Positions 45,201 through 57,200 of a stretch of DNA of 64,000 bases are shown here, one piece after another; within the stretch, counting starts at the first letter, position 1; each line of letters opens with the position of its first letter. The position numbers were made by a program, and so were the translations under genes. The notes beneath the pieces were generated by a model, which did not search any database, had not been told where the DNA came from, and was given only the letters and a program-made list of their open reading frames with translations. This DNA comes from Nemertoderma westbladi (lineage: Eukaryota; Xenacoelomorpha; Nemertodermatida; Nemertodermatidae). The stretch is from NCBI GenBank assembly GCA_032718475.1, contig JAUCBJ010006616.1:27891-91890 (forward strand), read 5' to 3'.

Positions 45201-48200
45201 GACACATCTCTGTTCCCTGAAGTGAAGACCATTTATGAAGAATTAAATATTGCTGACAGATTTTATACTCCAGTTGTGAAAGGTGATGCGTTAGAGTCCA
45301 CTTTATCTGAAGAAGAAACTGAACCAATTTCGGATTTGGAAAGTTACATAGAAAAAGCACCTGTAACTGTACCTATTTCTGCCACTGAAGGGGCAATTTC
45401 CACTGGAGTTCCTACAATTGAAACACATGATGTTGAATTTGTTGTTGACATTGGCAAAGTAGATGTGTGTGAAGCTGATGAAACAGAAACTGACAAGACT
45501 TTACAAATGTATGAAGAATCAACGGCGACCCCTATGTATTCGGAGATAGAAGTTGATACAAAAATAGTTTCAAGAGATGTATCAACTTTCTCTGTGGACA
45601 TTAAGGAAGATATTGATATATTTGCAGAACAGTCAAAATCTGTAGAGTACACAATTGATGTGAAAGACGACCAAATCTCAATGGAACAGGCGTCACCGAT
45701 CATCAGATTACCCGCAGAAAGTCAAATTGAGATTAAAGATGAATCAATGAATGAACTTCCTTTAGAAGAAGACACTTCTCTGTACCCTGAAGTGAAGACT
45801 ATTTCTGCAGATTTAAACATTGCTGACAGATTTGATACTCCAGTTGTAAAAGGTGATGCATTAGAGTCCACTTTATCTGAAGAAGAAACTGAACCAATTT
45901 CTGACTTGGAAAGTTACTTAGAAAAAGCACCTGTAACTGCACCTATTTCTGCCACTGTAGGGGCAATTTCCACTGGAGTTCCTACAATTGAAACACATGA
46001 TGTTGAATCTGTTGTTGACATTGACGAAGTTAATGTGTGTGAAGCTGATGAAACAGAAACTGCCAAGACTTTACAAATGTATGAAGAATTAACGTCGACC
46101 CCTATGTTTTCAGAGATAGAAGTTGATTCAAAAATAGTTTCAAAAGATGTATCAACTTTCTCTGTTGACATTAAGGAAGATATTGATATATTTGCAGAAC
46201 AGTCAGAGTCTGTAGAGTACACAATTGATGTGAAAGATGACCAAATGCCCATGGAGCAGGAGTCATCAATTATTAGATTACCCGCAGAAAGTCAAATTGA
46301 GATCAAAGATGAATCAATGACTGAACTTCCTTTAGATGAAGACACATCTCTGTACCCTGAAGTGAAGACCATTTCTGCAGAATTAAACATGGCTGGCAGA
46401 TTTGTTACTCCAGTTGTAAAAGGTGATGCGTTAGAGTCCACTTTATCTGAAGAAGAAACTGAACCAATTTCGGATTTGGAAAGTTACATAGAAAAAGCAC
46501 CTGTAACAGAACCTATTTCTGCCACTGAAGGGGCAATTTCCACTGGAGTTCCTACAATTGAATCACATGATGTTGAATGTGTTGTTGACATTGACGAAGT
46601 TGATGTGTGTGAAGCTGATGAAACAGAAACTGATAAGTCTTTACAAATGTATGAAGAATCAACGATGACCCCTATGTATTCAAATATAGAAGTTGAATCA
46701 AAACTTGTTTCAGAAGATGCATCAATTGTATCAGTTGAAATTAATGAAGACTTTGATATATTAGCAGATCAGTCCCAGTCAGTCGATATTACAGATGATA
46801 AATCATTTGATATATTTGATTTGAAGCATGTTCTTGAAACAGCTAATTGTGGTGTTTATGCTGTGGAAAATTTGACTGAAACGGATTGTGATATCGGGAT
46901 TGATTCTTATGAGTGGGTGTATTGCTCTAATCATGTTTTCAATGCTGCACTGATTTCAGAGCATACACCTCTTTATTTATGTCCTCCTACACATATTGAA
47001 TTACCTTGTGATATATTTTTTAATTACAATGACAGCATATATGCGATTCATAACAGCATTGCCTATGAAGAGATTATATCTGATGAAAATGTTAGAGATT
47101 TTTATGGAATTACTTATGAAAAATGTTTATTTGAAATAGTTGTAGGTTCTGTATTGGATAGTTTTTCAGTAAATAGTATTGATGCACCTGAGATATTGAC
47201 TCATTCTGAAATTGAAAATGGTATTATAATATCTGCTGGATCGGTTTCAAATGATCAGAATACTTTTGAGGTGGTTTTGGATAGTATACTGGATAATTTA
47301 TTATCAGAAGGCATGGTAGAAATGACCTGTGATGCTACAGAGGTTGTTACCCCATTTTCTTGTGAATTAGCTGCGACAGTCTCTTCTAAGGAGTCAATAC
47401 CACTTCAAATTGCCAATTTCGATACAACGGAAATATTGGGTTCATGCGATATTAAAGATTTTCCTGTGTTTGAAACTTTGACGGAATGTGGACCTTCACA
47501 AACCTGTACCCTTGAGTCTCATGATATGGATTCAAATCATATTGGGCTTGTATCTGTAGAAACTACTGAAATTCAAGGCATTGGTGTTGATGTTCATACT
47601 GTTGAAAGTGATACTGTTTTGCCACTTGAAATCGACATTGATTCTGGAAATATTTCTGAAATTAGATCATTTCTTCAAGCAGCTTTATCTGAAAAGCCTA
47701 TTATTAAAGGCTTCGGTTTGGCTAATCATTTATTTAGTACTACTGGTACAGGGTTGCTAATTAAGCCTTTAATCAATGAAGAGGCAATGATTTCTTCTGT
47801 TAGTGATGAAACGTTAGTTCCGATGGTTGAAGATAAAACTATTATTGGAGGTTTTGGAGCTGAATTGGAAACGGATGAATTTAACAATACCGTAAATTGG
47901 GATTTCCGTCAATGTAAAATGCAGCCCACTTTTAGGAACACTCGTAAAAGATTTCATATATCAACAGTCGAACCTGTACCAACCCATTGTGGAATGGCTC
48001 TGCAGCAACATATAATTATGCAACAGGCTGTTGATGATATTTCATCAATTCCATCTGCTGCAGAAACATCCTTAGAGGATATAATTTCACTACAACCTGA
48101 AATGGACTTTAAGACTATTGAAGAAACTTGTGTTAATGTTGAGCAAAGTGTACCACTGCATAAGTTGCATTTAGAACATGAAAGGAATCTTCAATTGTCA

Positions 48201-51200
48201 CCTACTGAAGCAACATGTGCGCAGACAACATGTGAACTTGTTCACTATATTGATGCTGAAGTATTGGATATTTTGGGTAATGTGCAACTTCATCGTACAC
48301 TTTCAGATGAAATTCATGATGAGGTGCAGTTTGCGGATAGTACCGGGGTATTTGTGGTTGAGGTTGGCTCCCCACAATTGGAAATGAAGCAAAAAAAGCC
48401 ACTTATTTCGATGGATATAGTTCCATATGAGCCTGAATATTATTCTTTGAATTTGTTAACTATTTATGACAAGATGATTAATGAAATTATTTATGATATT
48501 GCCATTACTGTTATTGAAGAATTGAAATATATTAGGCCACTTGTTGCTGAGATTGTTACAATTGAAGAGCCTCCCGACGAAGAACCAGATTTAATTAAGG
48601 ATGGTTTAAAATTGAATATTACAATTCTTGACAATATTAGTGTTGAATCTAGTATGTCACCAATTTCCTTACCAAATTCCCCAGAAAATGAATTTGAAGA
48701 TATTCCACTGGAAACTGTTATTATCCAAAGCTGCACACAGAATAACTATAGGGTGGAAGTATTATCACCAATATTGGTATCTAAGTTACAATCAATGAGA
48801 CGTGATAATGAGAGTTCAGGTACTGAATCTCCTTTCAGTATTAGCAGTATGGGAGAGTTAGCTGAGTATTTAAGTAATGGCATTTTGAGTGATGTTTTTT
48901 CACCTATATATCCACAATCATATGATAATATTATTGAAGAAACGGAAGATATACATTCTTGTAATGTTCAGGTAGTTTCGAGCGTTTCTCATGGCACTCC
49001 ATTACAGGGTATGGCAAAATGTTCTTCTACAACAACACAAGGATTTGGAAATCTCGAAGTTAGTAATATGGATGAGCATTCCAGCATCACCATTATAAAC
49101 CATCAGTTACAACATCCGTCTACAAGTTTCGAACTCAGCCAATTAGTGCATCACAAGACACATTTGCCATTCAAGGAAGGAGTGGCAACAGAACTAGTCA
49201 ATGTCGCGACTGTTCCTTCTCCAGAAGAGTTTGTTGATAACATACCCCTTTCTAAATGTTTCTGTAGAACAGAAGTAAATATGGCAGATAACCTACCATG
49301 TACGAACTCTGTGAAACAGATGGGTATGCCTGATGAATTGTATGAATCTATTGATGAAATGGCTGTCAATGTGAATGTTAAATCTGGTCATGTAACTTCT
49401 GCAATCAAGAGAAACAATTTAGATCAATGTACCCCGATTGTCCATACAAATGTTACTGAGGGCTTTGCTTGTGATGAGACACTATCATCTGATGAGGAAA
49501 CCGCGAATATCAGTTCGCTTGGTAATCGACCTGTAGTTTCGAGTCTTTCTCGGGAAGTATCATCTTTGGGTACTCAGCTGCAGCAAACATGTCCAATAGA
49601 GGGACTTCCTAAGTGTGAATCATATGAAATAGAGGATGCGCTTGAGACTCTTACAACAAGCAGTGAAGTTCTGCAGATGGCAAGCGAGTCTTTGGAGTAT
49701 GATAATATGTATCAATCTAGCTTGGCGAAAGCTGTTGCAGGTGGATTTCCAGAAGTTAATCAACAGGTATGGAGGGAAACGACCAAAATGCAATCATTTC
49801 CAACTCAATCTTTAATAGCTGGAGTGTCGTTAAACAAATCTTGTTTGCAGTCATCGAATTTAGAATATTGCACAACACACGGATTTGGTAAAGTAGACAG
49901 TGGTGAGCCGTGTGAAGTGATATTTGAAGATGAAAAAGGTTCAACTTCGCTTGCATCCTCAAATATTGAAGGTATCCATCTGGTAAGGCCATTGGTAAAC
50001 ACTGATGTGGTTAATGGCTTGGCAGAGATAGAGACAACGTCAGATGATTTTGTGACATGTGAAAAATCTATCCTGGAGGAAAGTTTATACTCAGCTAAAC
50101 AATGCAAGGAAGATCAGAGTACAATGAATGTGAAAGCACGCTCTGTATTAGTTGAAGGAAAGGGCGCTGTAGGGCTTCTGAATGCTCTTGATTCTGAAGC
50201 ACCTCCATTATTAGCAAGTGTAAGAAATCATTTTGCTCAACCTGCTGATATAGTAAGGTCAGAATTGAACTTTGCTAGAGCTATTGGTAACTGTATTTCT
50301 GGAATACCAAAATATGAACATTATTTGGCTACAGAAATGCCTATATATGGAATTCCTCATTTGAGAAAGGAGTATGCTTCTGTTGATAAACTCGCATTCC
50401 CTTCAAAGATGTCCATTACCACTGCCAACCCCATGACCCAAGAATGCATGGGAAGAGAAGATGTTACAGATTTGAACGACTCCATTAGTTATGTTTCTAA
50501 GATTAATGATGTTGTTTGTCAAAGTGTTTCTTCTAGCAACGTAACAGCCTTAAGAGAAAATGCCATCCAAGTTGCTCCTGTTGTGTCAGTTAGTAACAAG
50601 AGTTTTCACTCGATAATCAAACGTCAAGCTATACGCGAGAAACCAATTTTTATTAGTTACAAAGATCATAAATGGGAATTAAATGGTGAGTCATGTGCTG
50701 ATGATGTAAAGGAAGTAATGGGTCATGTGCCCGTCACAAAGCTAATTACACAGTATGAACACTTTCAGGCTCCTCCTATGTTTATTTCAGAACTTCCACA
50801 AGATCCTGTTGTAGTTGACATAGGTTCTCCTCTTGAAATCTCCGCCCATGTCATTGGCACTCCTGATACAAAGGTGGTTTGGATGAAAAAAGGAGAAATT
50901 GTCAAAAGTGGAGTTACTTGCGATGTCTCTCTTGAGTCATCAATACATACAAAATTGTTAATTAAAGATTCGGATGAATCTGATTCAGGTGAATATGAAT
51001 GTCATGCTTATTCATCGGAAGGTGAAGATGTGTTGTCCACTGTAATTCATATGGACCAGAGGCACCATGTCAAATCGGTGTCAGTTGGAGATTCTCCTAA
51101 AAAAGTACTTGTTGGTGAAGCCTTACCTAAAACAAAGGTTTTTAAAATGATTAGTAACCTATTCCATGTGTTAGTTGAAGAACAAAAGGTGATGAGGGCT

Positions 51201-54200
51201 GTATATGTTCCATCTGATGCTAGTAAAGATGATACAGACACCGAAGCGCACCCAAACAGGGCCAGGGAGCGATCTTCTCCAATAAGTGTACAAATTGTCG
51301 ATAGCATTGCTGATGTAATTTCACAAGGTATTCTTCACAGCTCATTGTTTCCGACCGATGTTGAAGTTCCAGTCTGGGAAACATTATCAACTTTAACGAA
51401 ACCCCTAACAAATGGACAACATAACATAATTCCATTGACACACAGCATGAAACAGTGGCTTCCATCATTAACAATACCTTTGAAACTCTGCTTTCAGGAA
51501 GTTGATAAATCAGATAGTGTCACTGACATGGTTGTTACTGAAGCAGGTCAACTACCTCAAACTGCGACTAATTATCAATATACAAATATCACAAGATTAG
51601 GCCCAACATTGCAGCATGGAGTAATTTCTCGATCTCTTTCACAATGTGGTGTTGGAAGAGAAGAGCTATGCGATACACCATCTTACTTTCAAACTGACGA
51701 AATTGATGATTTTTCAAAACCTGATAATTTAACATCATCTATTTCCCACATAGATAGTCTTAATGTTTCTAAAGATGTTAGGCCAACACAACAGTGCAAT
51801 GCATCACAGTTGTCCAGTGTAAGTGACTCATCCGCTGATGCAGAAGAATATATTGTTTATTACAATAACATTATTCCAAGACTAGTGGCTAACAATTGTA
51901 GGGAGCCGGAAATTGATGTGATGATTCCTAGCATAGCAGGAAAAGGACAGCAACAAATAGTCACGGAATATGATGATGATGTTTTACAGTTTCATTCAGA
52001 TGAAAAAGAATATAGTGCCAATGTAGACATTGAAAATAATTACTTTGGTATCCCTGACATCAGCAAGGACTTTCTTTTGGGATTGGGCTTACAAAGTGAA
52101 CAAATCGAGATGTTGGGTTCTACAGAAAAGTATATTGGGTCACGGGTTACTAAGATACAAAGCATCAAATGTGAAGAGGATGTTGAAATTAATAACTCAG
52201 TAGAAATGTCAACAGCACAAATGCATGGCACCTGCAACATTTCTCGATTATCTCCTAATCAGAATGAATTTACGGATATCAGTGATAAATTTCCTCTTGC
52301 TAATGTCGTACAATCCATTGAGAATGATTTGATGACTGAAGATAAAGTTATTAACATAACCCGAGCTATTGAAGCCATGCTTACAGAATGTGATGAGGTT
52401 AAACCCGAATTAGTAGAACTAAAAGGCTTTCAGATTCACTCCGCCATCGAAGAGAAACTAAGCTTACTAACGGTAGCGCAACAGCTTATGGATAAACAAT
52501 TGGATATTGAAAACTCTTTGAGGGATATCGAACAACAATTTGATGACAATCATAGTCAATCAGCGGATAGTTTGGAGGAGGAATATTGTGACCAACTTGA
52601 TGTAGAAGCTTTGGATTCTGAAGAATTTGACGAACTTGATAATATACTTTATTCAGATATTGGTAAAGCTGAACCTGTTTCACAATCTTTGAATAGCGTT
52701 GTCATTGATGATGGTGTTGTTGTTGACAGAAATATTGAATATGCGCACGAAGATACTATTCTATCCTTAGATTCACAGGAAGATATCACTAGTCCTCAAC
52801 CTGCATCTGTGACATCTGTTTCACTACAACCTCATCAAGACTTTTCTGTAGTGGAAATGCAAAAGGTTAGTTTGGTTTTCCTTACGCATTCAATTGACCC
52901 AGTCTGCTTTGCTGCAGATAAATGGACGCCTATTACCTCTGTCATTGAAGAATTTGGTGCAACGTTGTCGCAAAATATTTTAAATAGTATACTGCATGTC
53001 CCCGAAATAGAAAGCCACCTTGTTTCCACTGCTGTTGTATCTTCATTGGATGAGTTGGAACCTCATAGCGCGGAAATGACTCTTATTGTTCCGCATCCTC
53101 ATTTTGTTAAAGATGAGGAAGTCCTACAAATTGACATTGGAAGATGTGAAAAAGAAGTTAAGCACGTTGTAGAACAAACATTTATTTTTGGAGTTACATC
53201 CAGTGCAGAATTTGAACTAGAAAGGAAGATAATGCCCATCCGCACAATAATTGTGTCGGAATTACAAGATTATATTGATTTTAGAGCACCTTTTGAGATT
53301 GTAGTCTGTGCTTCTATCGTAGAAATTCAAGAGGAAGTTGGTCATCATAGTATTGTATTTGGTCCAACAATTAGTGAGTCATACAGCAAGATTATTCCAG
53401 AAATCTTAGAGTCATCAATGGGTGAAATATCTAGCAGCAGTTCTGATGCTGAAATAATTGAAACTGTAAATATTTGCACCATTACAAGTAATGATTGCCC
53501 TATAAATGATGAAGATGATCTATGTCATCCAATTATGGATATTACTGAATCACATATAGACGCAATGAAATTGCCTAAAGCTTTGTCTGTGTCAATTTCT
53601 TTACCGATTGATGAAGTATGTCCGTCGCCAAAAATGGTGGAGTTGTCATTTGAGGAGGGTGTTTCGGGAAGCCATATAGACTACCATTCTGTTGAAGAAA
53701 TGATGTGCTTAGACTCCACTACTACTGATGATTGTCTGTCATTCATTAATGTTAATGAGAACGTTTCAATTTTGAACATGGGTGGAGAAGAAGAGATTTT
53801 ACGTGAAGAATTATATCCTCAGAGTAGTTCACAATATATGACTGAAGAATTAGGCAAACCTTCTGAAATACCACCACTGCTTTCCGCAGAGTGCATTATT
53901 ACCACAGAATATTGCAAAGGAGAAGATGGGGATGACTATCCTCATGAGGACACACTTTGTGATGAGGGAGCTGGCCTACCAAGCGAAGATCATGCATATG
54001 TACTTCTAGAAGATACATGTGAACTCACTGCTATGTCTGCTAATGCATTGGTATGTGGGACTTACAAAAATGAAATTATTACAATAGAGGGAGATAATAC
54101 TTGCAATGATGATGGTAATATGATATTAGTTCCATGTACAACAGACGTTACGGAAGATATATTTGCTGATGCTTTAACTAGTGGAGACATATCTCAGGCA

Positions 54201-57200
54201 ACAATGCATGGGAGAAGTCAAACAGAAATTGTAGGTAACGATTGTGATTCCAATGAGCTTTTCCATGATGTTCATGATAAAGCGGGAAGGGCTCTGGGCA
54301 TTTCCCAAGAATTATTAACAACAGTGCCAGCTGAAACAGTTGTTTTAATGGCACCCAATGTTGAAGATAATATACCTCGAACAGATTTATTGCAAACCAC
54401 CATGGAATGGTCTGTTAGCAGCACAAAAGTATCTACTTGTATGGGTGTGGTAGATGAAGAAGGGCATGATATTGACTTGGGAGTTATTGAGCAGTTTGTA
54501 GCAGAAGCAGCTGTCCCCGTGTTGGAAACAATAAATGTTGTTTATGAGGAGAAATATTCTAATGTAGTTCTATGTCAACCAGTAGTTAGTGAAAGGGCCA
54601 TCGCCAGCAGTGAACCATCTGATTTGATACAACTGCCACATCTATTGCAAGTTGCAACATGCTATTATTTTCCAGATGACACTACCATAGAGTTAATCAA
54701 TACACACGGATGCAATGGCACATGTGTAGCAGCAACATCCACAGAGGAAGAATTTGTTCTTGCTATTACTTGTTCCGTTGTCTTATCGTTTTATGGTCTT
54801 GTTTTTGACGTTGATGACAGTAAACTTTCTGATGTTGGTGACACAGATGATGATAGTGATCATGAAGATAAACATGCAACCAAGGATGATACTCGAATTA
54901 TTTCTGAAGCAACATATAGGGACATCGATCGAATAGCGACGGATATATTGCATGTCGCTATGCAGGAAGTGGTAGAATATAGTCCTTCTGAGGGTCGGGA
55001 AGTAGACCATAAAGTTCCCCTTGATTCAACAGTCAATGTCGTTATGGTTATCGATGAAGAAATTATTCACGATTCGTCTGTCGCGGACAAAACAATTTCA
55101 TTGGAATTTTTTCCTCTCGATACCAGTATTGATAATGCTTTGAACTATGCTATGCTTAATGACATACCGGTTGAAAATGTAGCTGATAACATGCATGATA
55201 CTCGATATGAGGGTGAGTTTTGTTTTGAAGAAGATTTAGATATTGCTGTCATTACCATACCTCCGAACATTTTACTGTTACCAGTTATGGAGACATTACC
55301 AGAACTATCAGCTGTTATCCAAACTGATGTGCCACAACTAGTTGCTGAAACTGTGGAAATGGTATCGGATGAATTACTCACAGTTATTAATGACAAGGCT
55401 CTTGAGGATCTAGGACCGAAAGATTCAGAATTGGATGTAATTATGGTTGTTGATGAAGAAATTATTGAAGACAATGCGGTCTCTGATCAGAAAATTCCTT
55501 TGGAGTTTATTCCCATAGATAATATTGTTGATGTTGAACAAATTTATTTAAACTATGCTGTGCTTAATGACATACCGGTTGAAAATGTAGCTGATGACAT
55601 GCATGATACTCGATATGGGGGTGAGTTTTGTTTTGAAGATGATTTAGATATTGCTGTCATTACCATACCTCCGAATATTTTACTGTTACCAGATATGGAG
55701 ACATTACCAGAACTATCAGCTGTTATCCAAACTGATGTGCAACAACTAGTTTCTGATACTGCGGAGATGGTATCTGATGATTTACTCACAGTTATTAATG
55801 GCAAGACTCTAGAGGATCTAGAATCGAAAGATACAGTATTGGATGTAATTATGGTTGTTGATGAAGAAATTATTGAAGACAATGCGGTCTCTGATCAGAA
55901 AATTCCGTTGGAGTTTATTCCCATAGATAATATTGTTGATGTTGAACAAAGTTATTTAAACTATGCTGTGCTTAATGATATACCGGTTGAAAATGTAGCT
56001 GATAACATGCATGATACTCGATACGGGGGTGAGTTTTGTTTTGAAGAAGATTTAGATATTGCTGTCATTACCATACCTCCGAAAATTTTGATGTTACCAG
56101 ATATGGAGACATTACCAGAACTATCAGCTGTTATCCAAACTGATGTGCCACAACTAGTTGCTGATACTGTGGAGATGGTTTCGGATGAATTACTCACAGT
56201 TATTAATGACGAGGCTCTTGAGGATCTAGGACCGAAAGATTCAGAATTGGATGTAATTATGGTTGTTGATGAAGAAATTATTGAAGACAATGCGGTCTCT
56301 GATCAGAAAATTCCTTTGGAGTTTATTCCCATAGATAATATTGTTGATGTTGAACAAAGTTATTTAAACTATGCTATGCTTAATGACATACCAGTTGAAA
56401 ATGTAGCTGATAACATGCATGATACTCGATACGGGGGTGAGTTTTGTTTTGAAGAAGATTTAGATATTGCTGTCATTACCATACCTCCGAAAATGTTGAT
56501 GTTACCAGATATGGAGACATTACCAGAACTATCAGCTGTTATCCAAACTGATGTGCCACAACTAGTTGCTGAAACTGTGGAGATGGTTTCGGATGAATTA
56601 CTCACAGTTATTAATGACGAGGCTCTTGAGGATCTAGGACCGAAAGATTCAGAATTGGATGTAATTATGGTTGTTGATGAAGAAATTATTGAAGACAATG
56701 CGGTCTCTGATCAGAAAATTCCTTTGGAGTTTATTCCCATAGATAATATTGTTGATGTTGAACAAAGTTATTTAAACTATGCTGTGCTCAATGACATACC
56801 AGTTGAAAATGTAGCTGATAACATGCATGATACTCGATACGGGGGTGAGTTTTGTTTTGAAGAAGATTTAGATATTGCTGTCATTACCATACCTCCAAAT
56901 ATTTTGCTGTTACCAGATATGGAGACATTACCAGAACTATCAGCTGTTATCCAAACTGATGTGCCACAACTAGTTGCTGATACTGTGGAGATGGTTTCGG
57001 ATGAATTACTCACAGTTATTAATGACGAGGCTCTTGAGGATCTAGGACCGAAAGATTCAGAATTGGATGTAATTATGGTTGTTGATGAAGAAATTATTGA
57101 AGACAATGCGGTCTCTGATCAGAAAATTCCTTTGGAGTTTATCCCCATAGATAATATTGTTGATGTTGAACAAAGTTATTTAAACTATGCTATGCTTAAT

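Noticed and set aside
729-46252. Dozens of minus-strand open frames of about 65-190 codons, repeating every 567-570 bp, Ser/Thr/Ile-rich
   Set aside because: They are antisense shadows of the coding repeats. They recur with the same period, have no independent start context or domain, and end wherever repeat variants create stops.
1-46800. CRISPR array, satellite DNA or bacterial repeat adhesin
   Set aside because: Units are long, protein-coding and kept in frame with no spacers. Phase-matched GT-AG introns and intracellular-type I-set domains follow in the same gene, so it is a eukaryotic coding exon.
1-46800. 570 bp as three nucleosome repeats (3 x 190 bp) setting the unit length
   Set aside because: Block B is 567 bp and block D 408 bp, and changes come in whole codons. 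Reading-frame constraint explains the lengths without nucleosomes.
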